From assembly GCF_032121415.1 (NCBI RefSeq), contig NZ_CP135079.1, positions 5,394,001 through 5,458,000 of the forward strand: a DNA stretch of 64,000 bases, written 5' to 3'. Below the pieces are notes generated by a model. It saw only the letters and a program-made list of their open reading frames with translations, did no database searches and had not been told where the DNA came from. The translations under genes and the position numbers were made by a program. Source of the stretch: Streptomyces parvus. GTDB lineage: Bacteria; Actinomycetota; Actinomycetes; Streptomycetales; Streptomycetaceae. Numbering within the stretch: the first letter of the stretch is position 1; every line of letters begins with the position of its first letter. Below are positions 24,936-35,602 of the stretch, piece by piece.

Positions 24936-26183
24936 TCAGGGGAGCGGCTGCGGCGGCCGGGGCCCGGTGTACTGCCCGCTCGGCCGGATGCGGAGCGGGC
25001 GCTCCCCGTACTCCTCCAGCGCGTGGGCGATCCAGCCCGCCGTACGGGCCACCGCGAACACGGTCTCGCCCGCGTCCGCCGCCATCCCCCGGGAGACCGA
25101 CAGGACGGCCAGCGCCAGGTCGATGTTGGCGTGCAGCGGAGCGTGCCGCGCCGTCGTGGCCACCACCTCACGGGCGGCCGCCAGTGCCCCGGCCGCCCGA
25201 TCCACATCCGTCAGCAGCTCGAACAGGACGGTCGCCCGGGGGTCCTCGCCCCGGTACAGCCGGTGGCCCAGACCGGGGACCCGCCGCCCGGTCCGCAGAT
25301 GGTCGGCGACCACGGGGACCGCGCTGCCCCGGTCCACCGCTTCCCGCAGCAGCCGGTGCGCCAGGCCGCTCGCCGCTCCGTGCAGCGGCCCCTCCAGCAC
25401 GCCGAGGCCCGCCGACACCACGGCGTACGGATGGGCCCGCGCGGAGGCGGCGACCCGGGCGGCCAGGGTGGAGGCCGCCAGGTCGTGGTCGATCAAAAGC
25501 GCCAGGGCGGCGTCCAGCACGGCGAGGGAAGGGGCGTCGGCCGGCTCCGCGGTGAGTCGCGGCCACAGCTCCGCCGCCAGCGAACCCCCTTCGGCCGCCG
25601 GACCGCCCAGCACCGGCAACGCGCCCACCAGGGTAGGGATCAGGCCGCGCGCACTGTTCAGCACTGCCTCGGGCGACAGATCGAACCGCAGCGGATCCGT
25701 GGCAGCGGCAGCCGTCACCGCCACCCGCAGCCGGTCCGTCGACCCACTGTGCGCGGGCAGTGCCTCGACCGCCCTGCGGGCCGCCGCGAGGGTCCCGGCG
25801 GAGGCGGTGAACCGGGCGCCGGGGCGCAGCTCACCCGTCCACAGCCACTCGGCGACCTCCTCGTAGCCGTAGCGCCGGGCCAGCTCCGTCGCGTCGACCC
25901 CGCGGAAGTAGCAGCGGTCGCCCTCGATGAGCGTGATGCCGGTCCGGAAGGCGAGGTCACCCCCGGCCGGGGACGGGTCACGGCGCCCCGAGCGCCGTGC
26001 CAGCGCCCGCACCTCCTCGGCGTCGAACGTGCTGCCCCGCCCTCCGGCGGCCCGCACGCTGCTGAGCTGGCCCCGGCTGACGTAGGCGTACACCGTCTCC
26101 GGCTTCACGCCCAGCAGTTCGGCCGCCTGCCGGGTGGTGAGCCGGGGGGCGTCGTGAGGCTCGGGCTCTGGTTGATCCGTCAT
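24936..26183 (-). CDS. Citrate synthase-like protein fused to an N-terminal helix-turn-helix
   Basis: 415 aa from the ATG at 26183; an in-frame GTG six codons upstream is possible. Residues ~15-65 are an excisionase/MerR-like DNA-binding helix-turn-helix (LTTRQAAELLGVKPETVYAY, then VRAAGGRGSTFDAEEVRAL). The remainder is a citrate synthase fold: GPLHGAASG (His268), GLGHRLYRGEDPR (His307) and NIDLALAV (Asp355) are the three catalytic positions, all present, although surrounding motifs diverge from GHPVY and NVDFYSG. It may be a DNA-binding regulator sensing oxaloacetate, acyl-CoA or citrate, with or without activity. Divergent from a stand-alone citrate synthase, with palindromes between. Confidence 0.88.
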   Translation of the reverse strand: MTDQPEPEPHDAPRLTTRQAAELLGVKPETVYAYVSRGQLSSVRAAGGRGSTFDAEEVRALARRSGRRDPSPAGGDLAFRTGITLIEGDRCYFRGVDATELARRYGYEEVAEWLWTGELRPGARFTASAGTLAAARRAVEALPAHSGSTDRLRVAVTAAAATDPLRFDLSPEAVLNSARGLIPTLVGALPVLGGPAAEGGSLAAELWPRLTAEPADAPSLAVLDAALALLIDHDLAASTLAARVAASARAHPYAVVSAGLGVLEGPLHGAASGLAHRLLREAVDRGSAVPVVADHLRTGRRVPGLGHRLYRGEDPRATVLFELLTDVDRAAGALAAAREVVATTARHAPLHANIDLALAVLSVSRGMAADAGETVFAVARTAGWIAHALEEYGERPLRIRPSGQYTGPRPPQPLP

Positions 26184-26210
26184 GGAAACCACCGTATCCA
26201 CTCCGCATAC

Positions 26211-26269
26211 ACATTGATTCAGTCAACATTGACAGATCTTCCGTCAAGCATGGACAGTCGAATCAATGT
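26211..26269. promoter_or_regulatory. Operator-like array between divergent citrate synthase genes
   Basis: ACATTGATTC (26211-26220) and GAATCAATGT (26260-26269) are a perfect 10-bp inverted repeat 39 bases apart. A third copy of ACATTGA lies at 26226-26232, and TTGAC (26229-26233) / GTCAA (26243-26247) form a nested dyad. This AT-richer patch stands out in the GC-rich surroundings and is the obvious site for the HTH-citrate synthase. Confidence 0.55.
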
Positions 26270-26294
26270 TGCATGCACGGAGGAGAGAGCAGCC

Positions 26295-27449
26295 ATGACC
26301 ACCACCCCTGTCGCCCTCGCGGTACCCCGTGGCCTCGCCGGTGTCGTCGTCACCGACACCGCCCTCGGTGACGTCCGCGGCCGCGAAGGCTTCTACCACT
26401 ACCGCCAGTACTCGGCGATCGAACTGGCGCGGACCCGCGGCTTCGAGGACGTGTGGTACCTGATGTTCCACGGGGAGCTGCCCGACCGGGCCGCGGCCGC
26501 CGACTTCGCGGCCCGTACGGCGAGCCTGCGCACGCTCCCGGCCGACGTGACCGATGCCCTGCCCGCCATCGCCCGCGCGAGCGCCGTCTCGGGCCCCCTC
26601 GCGGGGCTCCGCACCGCGCTCTCCCTGCTCGGCGCCTCGGCCGGCTTCCGCCCGGTGTACGACATCGACGCCGAGCGCCGACGCGAGGACGCGCTCGCCG
26701 TCTGCGCGGCCGTGCCCACGATCCTGACCGCCCTCCACCGCCTCGGCCAGGGGCTGGAGCCGGTCGCACCCCGCGCGGACCTGCCGCATGCCGCGAACTA
26801 CCTCTACATGCTGACCGGTTCGGAGCCCGGGCCCGACCAGGCCAGGGCGGTCGAGCAGTACCTCGTCTCGACCGTCGACCACGGCTTCAACGCCTCCACG
26901 TTCACCGCCCGCGTCGTCGCCTCCACCGGAGCCGACCTGGCCGCCTGCCTGGTGGCGGCCGTCGGCGCGCTCTCCGGACCGCTGCACGGCGGAGCCCCCA
27001 GCCGGGCCCTGGACACCCTGGACGCCATCGGCACGCCGGACCGGATCGACGGCTGGATCCGCGAACAGGTCCTCTCCGGCCGCCGCATCATGGGCTTCGG
27101 CCACCCCGTCTACCGCACCGAGGACCCGCGCTCCCGGATGCTCAAGTCGATCGCCCAGGGTTTCGGCGGTCCGCTCGTCGACTTCGCCGTGGAGGTGGAG
27201 GCCCAGGTCGAGGCGATCCTCGCCGAGCTCAAGCCGGGCCGGGAGCTGCACACCAACGTGGAGTTCTACGCCGGGGTGGTCATGGAGCTGTGCGGCCTGC
27301 CGCGCGCGATGTTCACCCCCACCTTCTGTGCGGCGCGAGTGATCGGCTGGAGCGCCAATATCCTGGAGCAGGCGGAGGACTCGAAGATCATCCGCCCGGC
27401 GGCCCGCTACGTCGGCGCACCCCCGCCGCAGCCGGTCCCGGCACCCTGA
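26295..27449 (+). CDS. Citrate synthase 2 family protein
   Basis: 384 aa citrate/2-methylcitrate synthase of the short bacterial type, condensing an acyl-CoA with oxaloacetate. ATG 26295 follows GGAGAG. Catalytic positions: GPLHGGAPS (His231), GFGHPVYRTEDPRSRM (His270), and NVEFYAGVVME, where the catalytic Asp of the NVDFYSG motif is replaced by Glu323. The substitution may be a subfamily feature, but it leaves substrate and activity uncertain. Divergent from the HTH-citrate synthase; the CobW gene follows after 23 bases and is probably in the same transcript. Confidence 0.88.
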   Translation: MTTTPVALAVPRGLAGVVVTDTALGDVRGREGFYHYRQYSAIELARTRGFEDVWYLMFHGELPDRAAAADFAARTASLRTLPADVTDALPAIARASAVSGPLAGLRTALSLLGASAGFRPVYDIDAERRREDALAVCAAVPTILTALHRLGQGLEPVAPRADLPHAANYLYMLTGSEPGPDQARAVEQYLVSTVDHGFNASTFTARVVASTGADLAACLVAAVGALSGPLHGGAPSRALDTLDAIGTPDRIDGWIREQVLSGRRIMGFGHPVYRTEDPRSRMLKSIAQGFGGPLVDFAVEVEAQVEAILAELKPGRELHTNVEFYAGVVMELCGLPRAMFTPTFCAARVIGWSANILEQAEDSKIIRPAARYVGAPPPQPVPAP

Positions 27450-27472
27450 CGACGCTCCCAGGAAGGCTCCCG

Positions 27473-28612
27473 TTGACCCCGCCCCCCACCCCGCAGATCC
27501 CGGTCGTCGTCCTGGCGGGCTTTCTCGGCTCCGGCAAGACCACGCTCCTGAACCATCTGCTCCGCAACCGGGCGGGCACCCGGATCGGCGTGATCGTCAA
27601 CGACTTCGGGGCCATCGAGATCGACGCCATGACCGTCTCGGGGCAGGTCGGCTCGACGGTCTCGCTGGGCAACGGCTGCCTGTGCTGCGCCGTGGACGCG
27701 AGCGAGCTCGACACCTTCCTGGAGACGCTGACCCGGCCGTCCGCCCGGCTGGACGTGATCGTCATCGAGGCGAGCGGACTGGCCGAACCCCAGGAACTCG
27801 TCCGTATGCTCCTGGCCAGCGACAACCCGCACATCGTGTACGGGGGCCTCGTCGAGGTCGTCGACGCGGCGGAGTTCGACTCCACCCGCCGACGGCACCC
27901 CGAGCTGGACCGCCATCTGGCCGTCGCCGACCTCGTCGTCCTCAACAAGACGGACCGGGTGGGGGAGGCCGAGCGGGAGCGGCTGCGGGCGACGGTCGCG
28001 GAGCTGAGCGGCCCCGCGGCCGTGATCTCCGCCGAGCACGGCCGGATCGACCCCGAGCTGCTCTTCGACCCCGCGCTGCGGACGGACGGTGAGGAGACGG
28101 CGGGTCAGCTGAGCTTCGAGGACCTGCTGCGTCAGGAGGAGTGCGAAGAGCACGAGGAGTGCGACGGCCACGGGCACACCGGTCATCTCCACGCGGCCTA
28201 CGAGAGCGTCGACTTCACCGCCGACGTGCCGATGGACCCACGCCGCTTCATGGCCTTCCTCGACTCCCGGCCCGAAGGGCTCTACCGGATCAAGGGGTTC
28301 GTCGACTTCGGCGCGGGGGACCGGGACAACACCTACGCCCTGCATGCGGTCGGCCGGTTCCTCCGCTTCGTCCCCCGGCCGTGGGCGCGCGGCGAACAGC
28401 GGCTCACCCAGCTCGTCATGATCGGCGCGGGCATCGACGCCGCAGCGCTGCACGAAGGGCTGGCCGCCTGCCGCGCGGAGCCGGGGCGGCCCGACGCCCC
28501 GGACACCGAACGCGCCATGTGGGGGGTGCTCCGCTACGTACCGGAGCCCGCCCGCGAAGGGGACGCCGAGGCCGACGCAGTCGACGTACACGAAGCCGCC
28601 GTGGACGCATAG
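27473..28612 (+). CDS. CobW/COG0523-family GTPase, metal chaperone-like
   Basis: 379 aa from TTG 27473 with AGGAAGG seven bases upstream. G3E GTPase features: Walker A GFLGSGKTT (~16-24), the metal-binding GNGCLCCAV (CxCC), and NKTD guanine motif. A cysteine/His/acid-rich loop (EECEEHEECDGHGHTGHLH, about residues 222-240) is a second likely metal site, and a CobW C-terminal domain follows. Family members deliver zinc, cobalt or other metals to client enzymes. I saw no Zur box or cobalamin gene nearby, so the metal is open. Probably co-transcribed with the citrate synthase gene. Confidence 0.9.
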   Translation: MTPPPTPQIPVVVLAGFLGSGKTTLLNHLLRNRAGTRIGVIVNDFGAIEIDAMTVSGQVGSTVSLGNGCLCCAVDASELDTFLETLTRPSARLDVIVIEASGLAEPQELVRMLLASDNPHIVYGGLVEVVDAAEFDSTRRRHPELDRHLAVADLVVLNKTDRVGEAERERLRATVAELSGPAAVISAEHGRIDPELLFDPALRTDGEETAGQLSFEDLLRQEECEEHEECDGHGHTGHLHAAYESVDFTADVPMDPRRFMAFLDSRPEGLYRIKGFVDFGAGDRDNTYALHAVGRFLRFVPRPWARGEQRLTQLVMIGAGIDAAALHEGLAACRAEPGRPDAPDTERAMWGVLRYVPEPAREGDAEADAVDVHEAAVDA

Positions 28613-28641
28613 ACCAGGGAGCGGCCGAAGCGGCGCAACCA

Positions 28642-28682
28642 AGGAGCGGCCGAGGAGGCGTCGTACCTCCCCGGCCGCTCCT
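28642..28682. terminator. Bidirectional terminator, cobW-like / parC
   Basis: Seventeen-base arms 28642-28658 and 28666-28682 pair with a single mismatch (AGGAGCGGCCG.../...CGGCCGCTCCT) between convergent genes. The left arm is partly duplicated just upstream (GGAGCGGCCGA near 28617). Confidence 0.7.
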
Positions 28683-28696
28683 GCCGTACGGCAGCG

Positions 28697-31153
<2,457 letters not shown>

Positions 31154-31433
31154 CGCGGCTGCGACTCCTTCACGGATTCTTTTCGGGCGACCTGAGCTTG
31201 TTCGGGACAACACGAGCTGCTGACGCGGTCCATTGTGGACCGCCCCACTGACAACGCCGACCTCGACCCGTCCGAAGGACGGTCCGAAGCCGACCGGGCG
31301 GCACGCCGTCGACGGCGCTCGCGACACCATCGACGGAAACATCCGCCGAACGGGAACTTCGCCAGGTGCCGCTGCGCTTGCTTAGAGTGGCAGGTCTGGC
31401 AGGAAGTCCAGTATCGCGATCGAAGGGACGTAC

Positions 31434-32798
31434 ATGCCCATGGGTCACACGGCCACCGCACAGGCCGGCTCCGGCGGCTTGACAGCGACCGAGCACCGCC
31501 TGGCCAACGGCCTGCGTGTGGTGCTCTCCGAGGACCATCTGACCCCGGTCGCCGCGGTCTGCCTCTGGTACGACGTCGGCTCGCGCCACGAGGTCAAGGG
31601 ACGCACCGGCCTGGCTCACCTCTTCGAGCACCTGATGTTCCAGGGTTCGGGCCAGGTCAAGGGGAACGGTCACTTCGAGCTCGTCCAGGGGGCCGGCGGC
31701 TCGCTCAACGGAACGACCAGCTTCGAGCGGACCAACTACTTCGAGACCATGCCCACCCATCAGGTGGAGCTGGCCCTGTGGCTCGAAGCCGACCGGATGG
31801 GCTCCCTCCTCGCCGCGCTCGACGAGGAGTCCATGGAGAACCAGCGCGACGTCGTCAAGAACGAGCGCCGCCAGCGTTACGACAACGTGCCCTACGGCAC
31901 CGCGTTCGAGAAGCTGACCGCCCTCTCCTACCCCGAGGGCCACCCCTACCACCACACCCCCATCGGCTCCATGGCCGACCTGGACGCGGCCACGCTGGAG
32001 GACGCCCGCGCGTTCTTCCGTACGTACTACGCGCCCAACAACGCGGTGCTCTCGGTGGTCGGCGACATCGATCCCGAGCAGACCCTCGCCTGGATCGAGA
32101 AGTACTTCGGCTCCATCCCCTCCCACGACGGCAAGCAGCCGCCGCGCGACGGGACACTGCCCGAGATCATCGGCGAGCAGCTGCGCGAAGTGGTCCACGA
32201 GGAGGTCCCGGCGCGTGCCCTGATGGCCGCCTACCGCCTTCCGCACGACGGCACCCGCGCCTGCGACGCCGCGGACCTGGCGCTGACCGTGCTGGGCGGC
32301 GGGGAGTCCTCCCGGCTGCACAACCGCCTGGTCCGCCGAGACCGTACGGCCGTGGCGGCGGGCTTCGGCCTGCTGCGGCTCGCCGGGGCGCCCTCGCTGG
32401 GCTGGTTGGACGTGAAGACCTCCGGCGGCGTCGAGGTGGAGACGATCGAGGCCGCCGTCGACGAGGAGCTGGCCCGGTTCGCCGCCGAGGGGCCCACCCC
32501 CGAGGAAATGGAGCGGGCCCAGGCGCAGTTGGAGCGCGAGTGGCTCGACCGGCTCGGCACGGTCGCCGGCCGCGCCGACGAACTGTGCCGTTACGCGGTC
32601 CTGTTCGGCGACCCACAGCTCGCCCTGACCGCGGTGGGCCGCGTCCTGGACGTCACCGCGGAGGAGGTGCGCGCGGCCGCCGAGGCGGCCCTGCGCCCCG
32701 ACAACCGGGCGGTGCTGGTCTACGAGCCCATCGAGCCGGCCGACGAGGCCGCCGAGGGCGAAGAGGGCACCGACGCGCACGAGGGGGCGGCCAAGTGA
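31434..32798 (+). CDS. M16 family zinc metallopeptidase, catalytic subunit
   Basis: 454 aa. The inverted zinc motif HxxEH is intact in AHLFEHLMFQG (His62, Glu65, His66), and the downstream Glu ligand lies in DVVKNERRQRYD (~142). Half-size M16 peptidases act as dimers with a non-catalytic partner, here encoded next with a four-base GTGA overlap. No signal peptide is evident, so it is probably cytoplasmic. ATG 31434 has AAGGGA upstream; ATG 31440 is also possible. Confidence 0.92.
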   Translation: MPMGHTATAQAGSGGLTATEHRLANGLRVVLSEDHLTPVAAVCLWYDVGSRHEVKGRTGLAHLFEHLMFQGSGQVKGNGHFELVQGAGGSLNGTTSFERTNYFETMPTHQVELALWLEADRMGSLLAALDEESMENQRDVVKNERRQRYDNVPYGTAFEKLTALSYPEGHPYHHTPIGSMADLDAATLEDARAFFRTYYAPNNAVLSVVGDIDPEQTLAWIEKYFGSIPSHDGKQPPRDGTLPEIIGEQLREVVHEEVPARALMAAYRLPHDGTRACDAADLALTVLGGGESSRLHNRLVRRDRTAVAAGFGLLRLAGAPSLGWLDVKTSGGVEVETIEAAVDEELARFAAEGPTPEEMERAQAQLEREWLDRLGTVAGRADELCRYAVLFGDPQLALTAVGRVLDVTAEEVRAAAEAALRPDNRAVLVYEPIEPADEAAEGEEGTDAHEGAAK

Positions 32799-34195
32799 GC
32801 GACGCCGCCGTGACTGGAGTAGCCATGGAGTTCCACCCGCAGCCCACGCCCGGCACGGCCCGCCCCTGGGCCTTCCCGGCGCCCGAGCGCGGCGCTCTGC
32901 CCAATGGGCTGACCGTGCTGCGCTGCCACCGCCCCGGCCAGCAGGTCGTCGCCGTGGAGATCTTCCTGGACGCGCCGCTGGAGGCCGAGCCCGAGGGCCT
33001 GGACGGCGTGGCCACGATCATGTCGCGGGCGCTCTCCGAGGGCACCGACAAGCACAGCGCCGAGGAGTTCGCCGCCGAGTTGGAGCGCTGCGGCGCCACG
33101 CTCGACGCGCACGCCGACCACCCCGGCGTCCGGGTCTCCCTGGAGGTCCCGGCCTCCCGGCTGGCCAAGGCGCTCGGACTGGTCGCCGAGGCGCTGCGTG
33201 CCCCCGCCTTCGTCGAGAGCGAGATCGAGCGACTGGTGGGCAACCGCCTCGACGAGATCCCGCACGAGCAGGCCAACCCGTCCCGGCGCGCCGCCAAGCA
33301 GCTCTCCAAGGAGCTGTTCCCGGCCACCGCCCGGATGTCCCGGCCGCGCCTGGGCACCGAGGAGACGGTCCGGCGGATCGACCAGGCCGCCGTGCGCGCC
33401 TTCTTCGACGCCCACGTCCGCCCGTCCACCGCGACGGCCGTGATCGTCGGCGACCTGACCGGCATCGACCTGGACGCGCTGCTGGCGGAGACCCTCGGCG
33501 ACTGGTCGGGCAACACCGCCCAGGCCCGCCCGGTGCCGCCCATCACCGCGGACGACACCGGCCGCGTGGTCATCGTGGACCGTCCCGGCGCGGTCCAGAC
33601 CCAGCTGCTGATCGGCCGCATCGGCGCCGACCGGCACGAGCGCGTGTGGCCCGCGCAGGTGCTCGGCACGTACTGCCTGGGCGGGACCCTCACCTCCCGG
33701 CTGGACCGGGTGCTGCGCGAGGAGAAGGGCTACACCTACGGCGTGCGCGCCTTCGCCCAGGTGCTGCGCTCCTCCGGCCCCGACTCGGGCGGCGCGGCGA
33801 TGCTCGCGATCAGCGGCTCGGTGGACACCGAGTCCACCGGACCGGCCCTGGACGACCTCTGGAAGGTCCTGCGGACGCTCGCCGCCGAGGGGCTGACCGA
33901 CGCCGAGCGCGAGACGGCCGTGCAGAACCTGGTGGGCGTCGCCCCGCTGAAGTTCGAGACCGCCGCCTCCGTCGCCAGCACGCTGGCCGACCAGGTCGAG
34001 CAGCACCTCCCCGACGACTACCAGGCCCACCTCTACGCCCGGCTCGCCGAGACGGGCACCGTGGAGGCGACCGCCGCCGTGGTCAACGCCTTCCCGGTCG
34101 ACCGGCTGGTCACGGTCCTCGTGGGGGACGCCGCGCGGATCGCGGAGCCGGTGAAGGCCCTCGGTATCGGAGAGGTGACCGTCGTCACCGGCTGA
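32795..34195 (+). CDS. M16 family peptidase-like protein, probable non-catalytic subunit
   Basis: 466 aa from GTG 32795, which overlaps the stop of the catalytic M16 gene; ATG 32825 with GGAG five bases upstream is an equally plausible start (456 aa). The fold is M16, but the zinc site is absent: where HxxEH should be it reads GLDGVATIMSRALSEGT. The C-terminal R/Y-type substrate-binding segment (EEKGYTYGVRAF) is retained, as in heterodimeric bacterial M16 pairs. A textbook terminator follows. Confidence 0.9.
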   Translation: MSDAAVTGVAMEFHPQPTPGTARPWAFPAPERGALPNGLTVLRCHRPGQQVVAVEIFLDAPLEAEPEGLDGVATIMSRALSEGTDKHSAEEFAAELERCGATLDAHADHPGVRVSLEVPASRLAKALGLVAEALRAPAFVESEIERLVGNRLDEIPHEQANPSRRAAKQLSKELFPATARMSRPRLGTEETVRRIDQAAVRAFFDAHVRPSTATAVIVGDLTGIDLDALLAETLGDWSGNTAQARPVPPITADDTGRVVIVDRPGAVQTQLLIGRIGADRHERVWPAQVLGTYCLGGTLTSRLDRVLREEKGYTYGVRAFAQVLRSSGPDSGGAAMLAISGSVDTESTGPALDDLWKVLRTLAAEGLTDAERETAVQNLVGVAPLKFETAASVASTLADQVEQHLPDDYQAHLYARLAETGTVEATAAVVNAFPVDRLVTVLVGDAARIAEPVKALGIGEVTVVTG

Positions 34196-34240
34196 CACCG
34201 CCGCGGAGCACGGCCGCCACCGTGCGACCCACTGCCGTGA

Positions 34241-34284
34241 ACAGGACCCCGACGGAAGAGACTTCGTCGGGGTCCTGTGTTTTT
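34241..34284 (+). terminator. Rho-independent terminator after the M16 pair
   Basis: ACAGGACCCCGACG (34241-34254) and CGTCGGGGTCCTGT (34265-34278) pair perfectly and are followed by GTTTTTG, one of the few terminators here with a T-run. Confidence 0.9.
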
Positions 34285-34366
34285 GCCTGTTTAGTCCGCT
34301 TCACCACCTTTGGTGGGGTGGTTGCCTGTCTGCCCTGTGGGATGCACGACAAATCCCCTTATCCGT

Positions 34367-34396
34367 TTGGTGATGGGAAGCCGCCCCGCCTAGCGT
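34367..34396 (+). promoter_or_regulatory. Sigma-HrdB-like promoter of the riboswitch-M23 transcript
   Basis: TTGGTG (34367-34372), an 18-base spacer and TAGCGT (34391-34396) fit a housekeeping promoter; transcription would start near 34403, just upstream of the riboswitch. Confidence 0.55.
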
Positions 34397-34439
34397 CGGC
34401 CCGGCTGTCCGTCACCCGTATGCCGCAGCCGCGGCGCCG

Positions 34440-34600
34440 GGCAGTCATCGCCGAGTCCCCGTCAGGCGCGAGCCTGGGGAGCCGGGGACCCACGCAGTCC
34501 CTGGGGTGAATCGGAGGCCCGTGCCGCGAACCGGCGCGGGGATCCGTAGGAGACCTTCCTGCTCCGAACCCGTCAGCTAACCCGGTAGGCGAGAAGGAAG
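34440..34600 (+). ncRNA. Cyclic di-AMP riboswitch (ydaO-yuaA type)
   Basis: The 3' part contains the characteristic run of GAACCCGTCAGC, TAACCCGGTAGGCG before the gene, and the 5' part GGGGAGCCGGGGACCCACG, GGGGTGAATC and GGGGATCCGTAGG, in the order of ydaO elements. P1 can form between CGCC near 34449 and GGCG near 34589. In Streptomyces these RNAs precede cell-wall hydrolase genes, where c-di-AMP binding lowers expression. It controls the M23 peptidase gene directly downstream. Confidence 0.88.
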
Positions 34601-34619
34601 GAAAGGAACCAGCCCCTCC

Positions 34620-35423
34620 ATGGCGTTCACCCGTGCCACCGGGAAGCACCGTGCCCCGAGCCGCCTCACGCGTCGCAGCGCCCAGGCCGCCGGCATCGCG
34701 GCCCTGGCCACCACCGGAGTCCTCGGCTCGCTGTCCTCCCCGGCGCTCGCCGCTGACACCGAGGCCGCCAAGGTCGCCGACACCGGCCTCGCCCAGGCCC
34801 TCTCCGTCGACGCCACCCTCGCCGAGCAGATCGACGCTCAGGCCCGCGCCCAGGAGCGGCAGGCCGACGCGGTCGCGAAGGCGAAGGCCAAGGCAGCCGC
34901 CGAGGCCCGCGAGAAGGCCGCCAAGGCCAAGGCGAAGGCCGAGGCCGAGGCCCGTGCCGAGGAGGTCCGCGAGGAGGAGGCCCGTGCCGCCCGCGCCGCC
35001 GAGCGCGCCCGGCTGAACGCCTTCCACCTCCCGGTCGCCGGCTCCCACGTCACCACCGGCTACAACACCGGCGGCTCCCTCTGGTCCTCCGGCAGCCACT
35101 CCGGCGTGGACTTCCAGGCCGCCTCCGGCAGTTCCGTCGTCGCGGTCGGCGCCGGCACGGTCGTCGAGGCCGGCTGGGGCGGCGCGTACGGCAACAACAT
35201 CGTGCTCCGGATGGCGGACGGCACCTACACCCAGTACGGCCACCTCTCGTCGATCGGCGTCTCCGTCGGCCAGAGCGTCTCCTCCGGCCAGCAGATCGGC
35301 CTCTCCGGCTCCACCGGCAACTCCACCGGCCCGCACCTGCACTTCGAGGCCCGCACCACCCCCGACTACGGCTCCGACATGGACCCCGTCGCCTACCTGC
35401 GCTCCCACGGTCTGAACGTCTGA
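34620..35423 (+). CDS. M23 family peptidoglycan metallopeptidase (LytM domain), secreted
   Basis: 267 aa. Signal sequence (~1-42, basic start, hydrophobic AAGIAALATTGVLGSL, cleavage after ALA), then an Ala/Lys/Glu-rich coiled coil (~60-130), then the LytM/M23 domain (~137-267). Zinc ligands are visible: His and Asp in GSHSGVDFQA and HLH in GPHLHFEA. It should cleave peptidoglycan cross-links during growth or germination. Expression is under the c-di-AMP riboswitch in its leader, linking wall remodelling to turgor/potassium signalling. A perfect 14-bp hairpin follows. Confidence 0.95.
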   Translation: MAFTRATGKHRAPSRLTRRSAQAAGIAALATTGVLGSLSSPALAADTEAAKVADTGLAQALSVDATLAEQIDAQARAQERQADAVAKAKAKAAAEAREKAAKAKAKAEAEARAEEVREEEARAARAAERARLNAFHLPVAGSHVTTGYNTGGSLWSSGSHSGVDFQAASGSSVVAVGAGTVVEAGWGGAYGNNIVLRMADGTYTQYGHLSSIGVSVGQSVSSGQQIGLSGSTGNSTGPHLHFEARTTPDYGSDMDPVAYLRSHGLNV

Positions 35424-35445
35424 CCCGCCGCGCGCGACCCACCGT

Positions 35446-35477
35446 CCGAAGGCCCCGGCACCCGCCGGGGCCTTCGG
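35446..35477 (+). terminator. Terminator after M23 gene
   Basis: CCGAAGGCCCCGGC (35446-35459) and GCCGGGGCCTTCGG (35464-35477) pair perfectly with a four-base loop. Confidence 0.8.
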
Positions 35478-35602
35478 TAATTCCCGCGTGAAGATATCCC
35501 TGGATTCCGGCCTGCCATCGGAAATTCCGCCGGATTGTCATAGAGTCACGGAACAGACGTCGGGCGGCCGCGTTTCGCGGGGATCAAGGCGGAGGTTCGG
35601 AT

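Noticed and set aside
28610..28660. Direct repeat GGAGCGGCCGA as part of an array
   Set aside because: Only two copies, one belonging to the terminator stem.
32795..34195. Second M16 gene as a decayed pseudogene
   Set aside because: Full length, good codon use and a coupled start; lack of HxxEH is normal for the partner subunit.
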